A stretch of DNA of 32,303 bases from Thermus sp. 2.9 (GTDB lineage: Bacteria; Deinococcota; Deinococci; Deinococcales; Thermaceae). The translations under genes were made by a program, and so were the position numbers. The notes under the pieces are model-generated. The model had not been told where the DNA came from. It worked only from the letters and a program-made list of their open reading frames with translations, and searched no databases. How positions within the stretch are numbered: the first letter of the stretch is position 1; each line of letters opens with the position of its first letter. Location of the stretch: contig NZ_JTJB01000024.1 of the NCBI RefSeq assembly GCF_000794385.1, forward strand, positions 1 to 32,303, read 5' to 3'. Of this stretch, positions 26,723 through 32,303 are shown one piece after another.

Positions 26723-26743
26723 TATAGTGGGGCTTGGGAGGTG
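26723..26743 (+). promoter_or_regulatory. -10 element and ribosome site of sodA
   Basis: TATAGT at 26723-26728 and GGGAGGTG at 26736-26743, four bases before the ATG at 26748. Any -35 box would fall inside the fumC terminator hairpin. Confidence 0.55.
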
Positions 26744-26747
26744 AAGT

Positions 26748-27362
<615 letters not shown>

Positions 27363-27375
27363 GGCCTTGCGGATG

Positions 27376-27400
27376 GGCCCGGGGCCCTTGGCCCCGGGCC
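27376..27400. terminator. Bidirectional hairpin between sodA and mqnB
   Basis: A 10-bp all-GC stem GGCCCGGGGC/GCCCCGGGCC with loop CCTTG between two convergent genes. No clear T tract on either side, so termination strength is uncertain. Confidence 0.6.
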
Positions 27401-28059
27401 TAGCCCTTCTCCAGAAGGCGCCCCACCGCTTCCCCCAAGGCCGCCACCGCCTCCCGCACCCGCCAGGCCGCCTTGTCCCGCACCCCGGCGGGGTTGGAGA
27501 TGGCCCTGAGCTCCACCCCCCGCACCCCCAAGAGCAAGCAGGCCCGGGCGAAGGCCGCCCCCTCCATGCTCTCCACCTGGGCGCCCCAGCGCCTCGCCAA
27601 GGCCTCCGCCTCCTCGGAGGTTTCGGAAACCAGGTCCCGGGTAAGGCCCACCGCCACCTTTAGGCCCAGGGCCTGGGCGAGGCGCTGGGTGAGGCCGGGG
27701 TCCAAGGGAAAGCGGTTGTAGTAGCGCTTCCCCCCCACCTCGAGGGCGGGAAAGCCCAGGGGCTCGAGGCCCTCCCGAAGGCCCAGGTCCGCCTCCACCT
27801 CCTCCCCCACCAGGACCGCCTCCCCCAGGGCCAGGCCCGCTTCCGGGTAGGCCCCCGCGATGCCCAAGAGGAGGGCCCTCTCCACCGGGTTCCGGCTGGC
27901 CCAGGTGGCCAGGGTGAGGGCGGCGTTCACCTTGCCGATCCCAGTTTCCAAGTAGACGAAGCCTTCCCCCCTCAAGCCTCTCCGCCCCAGAAAGGAAAAG
28001 GCCTCCCCCCGGAGGAAGGAGGCCTCCAAAGCCGTGGGGGAAAGGAGAAGCCAGCCCAC
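27400..28059 (-). CDS. mqnB: Futalosine hydrolase
   Basis: 219 residues of the nucleoside phosphorylase/MTAN fold: GIGKVNAALT near 41-50, the M165-E166 ribose-binding pair in ESMEGAAFA, and RAISNPAGVRD with the catalytic-type Asp at 195. This combination fits futalosine hydrolase, which frees hypoxanthine in the futalosine route to menaquinone, used by Thermus. MTA/SAH nucleosidase is the main alternative. The start is GTG at 28059, six bases after the stop of the Wzz-like gene. Confidence 0.88.
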   Translation of the reverse strand: MGWLLLSPTALEASFLRGEAFSFLGRRGLRGEGFVYLETGIGKVNAALTLATWASRNPVERALLLGIAGAYPEAGLALGEAVLVGEEVEADLGLREGLEPLGFPALEVGGKRYYNRFPLDPGLTQRLAQALGLKVAVGLTRDLVSETSEEAEALARRWGAQVESMEGAAFARACLLLGVRGVELRAISNPAGVRDKAAWRVREAVAALGEAVGRLLEKG

Positions 28060-28065
28060 AAAAGC

Positions 28066-30828
28066 CTACGCCGCCCGCGCCTGCCCCTCGCCCCGAAGAG
28101 CCTCGGCCACGAAGGCCGCCATAACCCCCAGCATGAGCCCCAGAGCCACCGCCAGGGCGAAGATGAGCCCCCGCTTGGGGGCCACCTTCTCGTAGATGGG
28201 GTAGGCGGGGGCGATGACCTGGGCCAAAGAGTTCTGGGAGCTGGCCAGCTCGATCTGCAGGTCGGTCTTCTTCTGGGAGAGGGCCAGGTAGGCGTTCTTG
28301 GCCAGCTCCAGGGCTTGGTTCAGCCGGTCCTGCTCCACCTGGGCCTTGGCCACCCGCTCCCTGAGGAGGGCGATGCGGGCCTCCACCTGGGCGATGCGGG
28401 CCTGCAGGGCCGCCTTTCGGGCCAAAAGTCTCGCCTCCTCCGCCTGGGCGTCGATGAGGGCCGAGCGCAGGCGCTGGTACTCGGGGTTGGGGTTGTCGAA
28501 GGCCAAGTCCTGGGCGGTGAGGTTGGCGATCTGGTCGTAACGGGCCCGGAAGGTCTCGTAGGCGGCCTTTTTGGTGTTGTACTCCAGGAGCACCGCCTCC
28601 TTCTCGCGCTCCTGGGCGGCCACCTGGCCGCGAAGCGCCTGAATGCGGCGATCGTACTCCTGCACGTTGCGCTCTAAGGCCTGGCGCTCCGCCTCCAGGG
28701 CCGCGCGCTCGGCCTCGAGGGCCACCACCTCGTCCCGGAACCGGAGCACGTCCGGGCTCACCTCCCGCAGCCTCGTGTCCGGCTTCGCCGCCAAACGCTT
28801 CAGGTTCTCCGCATACCGGTACACCGCATTGTAGATGTCCCGAGCCACCTCCAGCTCCGTGGAAAGCCGCGCCCGCTTCGCCTCCTCCTCCGCTATCCGC
28901 TCCTGCAACGACGCCACTTGCGGCTGAAGCCGCGCCTCCTCATCCCGCAAAGCCCGCTCCTCCCGGTCCAGGGCCGCCAAATCCGCCCGCAGGTCCAGCG
29001 CCGTGAAGAGGAGCTTCTGGTGGGCGGGGTTCAGTTCCTGGTTCTTGAGCTTCAGGCCCACCAAGGCCTGCAGGTCCCCTCCCCGGGCAATAGCGGCGGC
29101 CACCACGGGATCCGCCACCACTTCCCTTTCCAAGGCGAGCAGCTTGGGCTCCTTGGCTAGCTCCGCCTCGGCCTCCGCAAGGCGCCTTTGCAGTACCGTC
29201 CGCTCCGTGGGGATCTTCTCCAGGCGCTGCCGGATGCTCGCCACCCGGTCGGCAAAACCCCCAAGCTGTTGCTTCAACACGTTGAGCTGGCTCTCTCGCT
29301 GGTACGCCTGCCACGCGGCCTCCGCCGCCTTCACCCGGGCGTCCGCCTCCTTTAAACGCTCCGCCACCAGGGCCTCCGCCTCCCTCACCGTAAGCCCCGC
29401 CACCAGGTTCTCTATGGAAAGGCTGGGAAGCTCACCCTTGAACTCCTCAAAGCGTTGCCGGGCTACACCCAAGGCCTCCTGAACCCGGGCCCGCTCCGTG
29501 ATAATCCCGTTTAAACGCTGCCGGATGCTCGCCACACGGTCGGCAAAGCCCCCAAGCTGCTGCTTCAGCACGGATAGCTGGTTCTCCCTCTGGTAGGCCT
29601 GCCACGCCGCCTCCGCCGCCTTAAGCCGCGTGTCCGCCTCCCTCAGGCGCTCCGCCACCAAAGCCTCCGCCTCCCTCACCGTCAAACCCGCCACCAGGTT
29701 CTCTAAGGACAAGCCCGGCAACTGGGCCTTGTACTCCTCCAAGCGGGTCTGGGCTTCCCGTAGCTGGGTTTCCTTAACCGCCAAGTCCTTGCGAATGCCA
29801 AGAAGCCGCGCCTGCGCGGAAGCCAAGCCCTCCGTATAGGCAGAGATCTCCGCCTGCCAAACGGGGATGCGCTCTTTCCCCTTGAAGCGCTCCAATGCCT
29901 GGGCCGCTTGAACGTAGCTCTGCCGAGCCTTCTCCGTTTCCCGCCGCAGGTTCTCTTGGGCTTCCCGAAGACGCTTGCCAATGATGGCCAGCTGCTCGGG
30001 ACTCGTGCCAATGGGCACCAAGGCAACCTGACGCTGGACTTCGGCCATCAAGGCCTCCATGCGCCCGCGAACCGCCGCCAGGTCCCGCTCCAGGGCGAAA
30101 AGCTCCTGGTCCAGGCTTACCCTTTCCCCCGTTTTGGCGTCTAGCTCCGCCTTGTCCTGAGCCAAAGTAGAGGCTCTTTGGAAGGCCTCCCAGCGCGCTT
30201 GGGCTTCTTGGTAAGTCCTTTCAGCTGGTGCGATCTGCTCTTCCAGGGCTTGTAGGTTGGCCTCGAGGCGCGCCAAGGGAATCCGGTTCACCCGCCTGGT
30301 CACCGCCTCTGCCCAAAGGTTTGCCGCCTTGGCCGCCACCTCGGGGGTAGGCGCCTCCACGCTCAGGGAAGCCACCACCGGGGGCACCTGCCCCTGGGGC
30401 ACTACCTGCTCCTGCTGCCGGGAGGTTTCGTTTTTGATCTTGAAGTCCTTCACCATCCGCTCCAGGCCTGGGGTGCCCCCCTGGTCCTGCCAGGCGGTAG
30501 GTAGCTTCCCCTCTTGTTTCAAAGTTTCCCAGACCTCTTTGGTCACCTCTTCGGAAAAGGCCAGGGCCTTAAGGCCCTCAAAGGTGAGGAGGTTCTGTCC
30601 CTGCACCTGGATGCGCTGCTCCAGCTGGGCCTGCACCTGCACCGGGGAAACGTTCACCGTGGCGGTGGAGGCGTAGCGGGGCTCGGCGATGAAAAAGCCG
30701 TAGATGAGGGCTAGGACGCCGAAGGCTAGAGGTGGGCTTAGAATCCAAAGCTTTTGCCGCTTGAGGACCTCAACGATATCCCGCAAGGAAAGCTCTTCGC
30801 TGGGGGTTCCCACCATCACGGGGTCCAC
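28066..30828 (-). CDS. Very long Wzz-like polysaccharide chain-length / co-polymerase protein
   Basis: 920 residues from GTG 30828. An N-terminal membrane segment (about 27-47) after LSLRDIVEVLKRQKLW, a periplasmic part with SLSVEAPTPEVAAKAANLWAE near 154-174, a huge helical coiled-coil region (about 185-870), and a C-terminal Pro-rich motif and membrane segment (APAYPIYEKVAPKRG 873-887, then 888-909). This is the Wzz/GumC/PCP layout, but typical members have 300-750 residues. No tyrosine-kinase domain follows. Residues 364-557 are two tandem 97-residue copies. A -10-like TATAGT overlaps the GTG, so GTG 30819 or ATG 30816 may be the true start. It follows the CapD-like gene. Confidence 0.85.
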   Translation of the reverse strand: MDPVMVGTPSEELSLRDIVEVLKRQKLWILSPPLAFGVLALIYGFFIAEPRYASTATVNVSPVQVQAQLEQRIQVQGQNLLTFEGLKALAFSEEVTKEVWETLKQEGKLPTAWQDQGGTPGLERMVKDFKIKNETSRQQEQVVPQGQVPPVVASLSVEAPTPEVAAKAANLWAEAVTRRVNRIPLARLEANLQALEEQIAPAERTYQEAQARWEAFQRASTLAQDKAELDAKTGERVSLDQELFALERDLAAVRGRMEALMAEVQRQVALVPIGTSPEQLAIIGKRLREAQENLRRETEKARQSYVQAAQALERFKGKERIPVWQAEISAYTEGLASAQARLLGIRKDLAVKETQLREAQTRLEEYKAQLPGLSLENLVAGLTVREAEALVAERLREADTRLKAAEAAWQAYQRENQLSVLKQQLGGFADRVASIRQRLNGIITERARVQEALGVARQRFEEFKGELPSLSIENLVAGLTVREAEALVAERLKEADARVKAAEAAWQAYQRESQLNVLKQQLGGFADRVASIRQRLEKIPTERTVLQRRLAEAEAELAKEPKLLALEREVVADPVVAAAIARGGDLQALVGLKLKNQELNPAHQKLLFTALDLRADLAALDREERALRDEEARLQPQVASLQERIAEEEAKRARLSTELEVARDIYNAVYRYAENLKRLAAKPDTRLREVSPDVLRFRDEVVALEAERAALEAERQALERNVQEYDRRIQALRGQVAAQEREKEAVLLEYNTKKAAYETFRARYDQIANLTAQDLAFDNPNPEYQRLRSALIDAQAEEARLLARKAALQARIAQVEARIALLRERVAKAQVEQDRLNQALELAKNAYLALSQKKTDLQIELASSQNSLAQVIAPAYPIYEKVAPKRGLIFALAVALGLMLGVMAAFVAEALRGEGQARAA
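29158..29448 (-). repeat. Second copy of a 291-bp intragenic tandem repeat
   Basis: Codes residues 461-557 of the Wzz-like protein. The core (473-536, from ENLVAGLTVREAEALV to VASIRQRL) differs from the first copy in only about 5 of 64 residues. Confidence 0.9.
29449..29739 (-). repeat. First copy of a 291-bp intragenic tandem repeat
   Basis: Codes residues 364-460. The phrase CACCAGGTTCTCT occurs at 29401 and 29692, exactly 291 bases apart, and similar stretches continue along both copies. DNA identity is high in the core and falls at the edges. Confidence 0.9.
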
Positions 30829-30832
30829 TATA
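30827..30832 (-). promoter_or_regulatory. -10-like element of the Wzz-like gene
   Basis: TATAGT, seven bases before the in-frame GTG at 30819 and overlapping the GTG at 30828. If used, it gives a leaderless mRNA starting at GTG 30819 or ATG 30816. Confidence 0.35.
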
Positions 30833-30834
30833 CC

Positions 30835-32303
30835 CTATCCAGATCCTTCCCCAGCCGGCACACCCTCAGGCCGGTAGCTGGGGATAAGGCGCTTCAGCAT
30901 CTTGCGCACCTCTAAACCATCGCCTTGGCGCGCTATCCGATAGAGCTCTTCCAGAAGATGGGGGAAATCCGAGGGGAGTTGGGCGTTCCTGGCCACCCAG
31001 ATTTTCTCATGCCGGCTGGCCTCCGTTCCCTCCTCGGCGGTGAGAAGTTCCTCAAAGAGCTTCTCCCCAGGCCGTATGCCTGTAAAGACAATATCTATGT
31101 CCCGGTAAGGCTCCAGGCCCGCCAAGCGTATCAGGTCCTTGGCTAAGTCCAGGATCTTCACCGACTCCCCCATGTCCAGAATGTAGACCCGTCCATTCTC
31201 CCCTATACCCCCAGCCTGCAACACCAACTGCGCAGCCTCAGGGATGGTCATGAAGTAGCGGCGCATCTCGGGATAGGTCACGGTCACCGGACCGCCCCTC
31301 TTGATCTGCTCCATGAAAAGGGGTACCACGCTCCCCCGGCTTCCCAGGACATTGCCAAAGCGCACGGAAACAAACACCTGATCGGGCCCTGCCCGCAAAG
31401 CTCCCCAGGCCACCACCTGCTCCGCCACCCGCTTGCTGGCCCCCATCACCGAAGTGGGGTTGACCGCCTTGTCGGTGGAGATGTTTACCAAGCGCTCCAC
31501 CCCGAACTCAAGGCAAAGCTCCACCACGTTCTGGGTCCCCCATACGTTGTTGAGAATGGCCTCACCGGGATTGGCCTCCATCAAGGGCACGTGCTTGTGG
31601 GCGGCTGCATGGAACACCACCTGGGGCCTATGGAGCTGAAAAATGTAGCGAAGTCGGTCCCGGTCCTGTACATTGGCTACCACCACCCTGTACTTAAGCT
31701 CAGGCCAGTTCGCCTCCAACTCTTTTTCCAAAAGAAAGAGGCTATTCTCACCGCGTCCTAAAAGCACCACCCGCTCCGGATGGAAGCGGGCCACCTGCCG
31801 CACCAGCTCGCTCCCAATGGACCCCCCCGCTCCCGTGACCAACACCACCCGCCCCTCCAAGTAACCTGCGATCTCTTCCAAGTTAAGGCGCACAGGCTCG
31901 CGGCGAAGGAGGTCCTCCAGCCGCACCTCCCGTATTTGGGAAATCTCCACCCGGCCAGAGAGGATCTCGTAAATCCCTGGCAGGATACGGTACCGAACCC
32001 CCACGGCCCGGGCCAGGTTCACCACCTTGCGCACCACAGCCCCAGGAGCCGAAGGCATGGCCACCAAAACCTCTTCCACCTCCAAAGCCCTGGCCACCTT
32101 GGGAAGCTCATCCAAAGTGCCCATCACCCGGATACCGGCGATGGTCTGCCCCCTCTTGTTGGGGTCATCGTCCAGGAAGCCCACAGGGTAAAGGCCAGCC
32201 TCCGGGTGGCGGAGCATCTCCCTAGCCAACATGCTCCCCGCCTCCCCAGCCCCCACCACCAGGACCCGGCGCCCCCTAATCCCTCGCCCCCTTTTGCTCT
32301 CCC
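30835..32303 (-). CDS. CapD/FlaA1-like sugar-nucleotide 4,6-dehydratase, 5' end missing
   Basis: The frame is open to the window edge, and 488 whole codons are visible. An internal GTG at 32259 is not the start: the upstream residues RRVLV complete the Rossmann strand RRVLVVGAGEAG. Such proteins have N-terminal membrane segments, a first Rossmann domain (GAGEAGSML) and the catalytic SDR domain, with VTGAGGSIGSELVRQ, AAAHKHVPLME, NISTDKAVNPTSVMGASK (a Ser-Met-Lys site as in long CapD/WbpM enzymes) and RFGNVLGSRGSV. It probably acts on UDP-GlcNAc in surface polysaccharide synthesis, at the membrane. A line at 31681-31740 counts 48% GC, far below the rest of the window. Confidence 0.92.
   Translation of the reverse strand, partial: ESKRGRGIRGRRVLVVGAGEAGSMLAREMLRHPEAGLYPVGFLDDDPNKRGQTIAGIRVMGTLDELPKVARALEVEEVLVAMPSAPGAVVRKVVNLARAVGVRYRILPGIYEILSGRVEISQIREVRLEDLLRREPVRLNLEEIAGYLEGRVVLVTGAGGSIGSELVRQVARFHPERVVLLGRGENSLFLLEKELEANWPELKYRVVVANVQDRDRLRYIFQLHRPQVVFHAAAHKHVPLMEANPGEAILNNVWGTQNVVELCLEFGVERLVNISTDKAVNPTSVMGASKRVAEQVVAWGALRAGPDQVFVSVRFGNVLGSRGSVVPLFMEQIKRGGPVTVTYPEMRRYFMTIPEAAQLVLQAGGIGENGRVYILDMGESVKILDLAKDLIRLAGLEPYRDIDIVFTGIRPGEKLFEELLTAEEGTEASRHEKIWVARNAQLPSDFPHLLEELYRIARQGDGLEVRKMLKRLIPSYRPEGVPAGEGSG

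Noticed and set aside
28066-30828. Fused tyrosine kinase (BY-kinase) in the Wzz-like protein
   Set aside because: The protein ends shortly after the second membrane segment; no Walker A or Tyr cluster is present.

Overview
The window looks like chromosomal DNA of a Thermus species. By eye most of it is about 65-70% GC, genes are packed with short overlaps, and many proteins are of the Thermus type: the Mn superoxide dismutase and ornithine carbamoyltransferase read almost like the T. thermophilus proteins as I remember them. I cannot fix the species. No tRNA, rRNA, CRISPR array, IS element or prophage is visible, and there is no gene-free stretch over 300 bases. Bases 1-40, downstream of ychF, show nothing I can name.

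Left part (41-7091): ychF (minus) is divergent from a plus-strand run of deoC, a membrane-anchored phospholipase-D-like protein, maf, mreC, mreD, a class B penicillin-binding protein (PBP2) and minC. From maf to minC this is the usual cell-shape and septum-placement cluster. Then on the minus strand (8868 to 7051) come a secreted barrel-like protein of lower GC, a lipoprotein, a 90-residue unknown and a DUF420 membrane protein.

Middle (8937-16980): a minus-strand run plsY, bshB1, argF, a Uma2-family gene, argC, argJ covers phospholipid acylation, bacillithiol synthesis and arginine synthesis. Upstream of plsY lies an ABC exporter split into two divergent parts, with one permease on minus and the ATPase plus second permease on plus. 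A second Uma2-family gene follows.

Branched-chain amino acid operon (16961-23522, minus): promoter, leader peptide, attenuator, ilvB, ilvN, ilvC, internal terminator, leuA, cimA. It makes valine and leucine precursors, and isoleucine precursors from pyruvate through citramalate. The leader is the best regulatory find: a 22-codon peptide rich in Leu/Ile/Val codons followed by RNA segments that can form pause, antiterminator and terminator hairpins.

Right part (23519-32303): a YpdA/Bdr-like flavoprotein, which with bshB1 suggests bacillithiol redox chemistry, is divergent from a TerC-family membrane protein, fumC and sodA. Convergent to these on minus are mqnB (menaquinone synthesis by the futalosine route), a very long Wzz-like chain-length protein with a recent 97-residue internal duplication, and a CapD/FlaA1-like sugar-nucleotide dehydratase cut by the window edge. 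The last gene has clearly lower GC, as is common in surface polysaccharide loci.

A recurring theme is a -10-like hexamer 6-10 bases before a start codon, often built on the stop codon of the gene upstream. This suggests many leaderless mRNAs. All functional calls are from sequence reading and memory of families; no database search was run.
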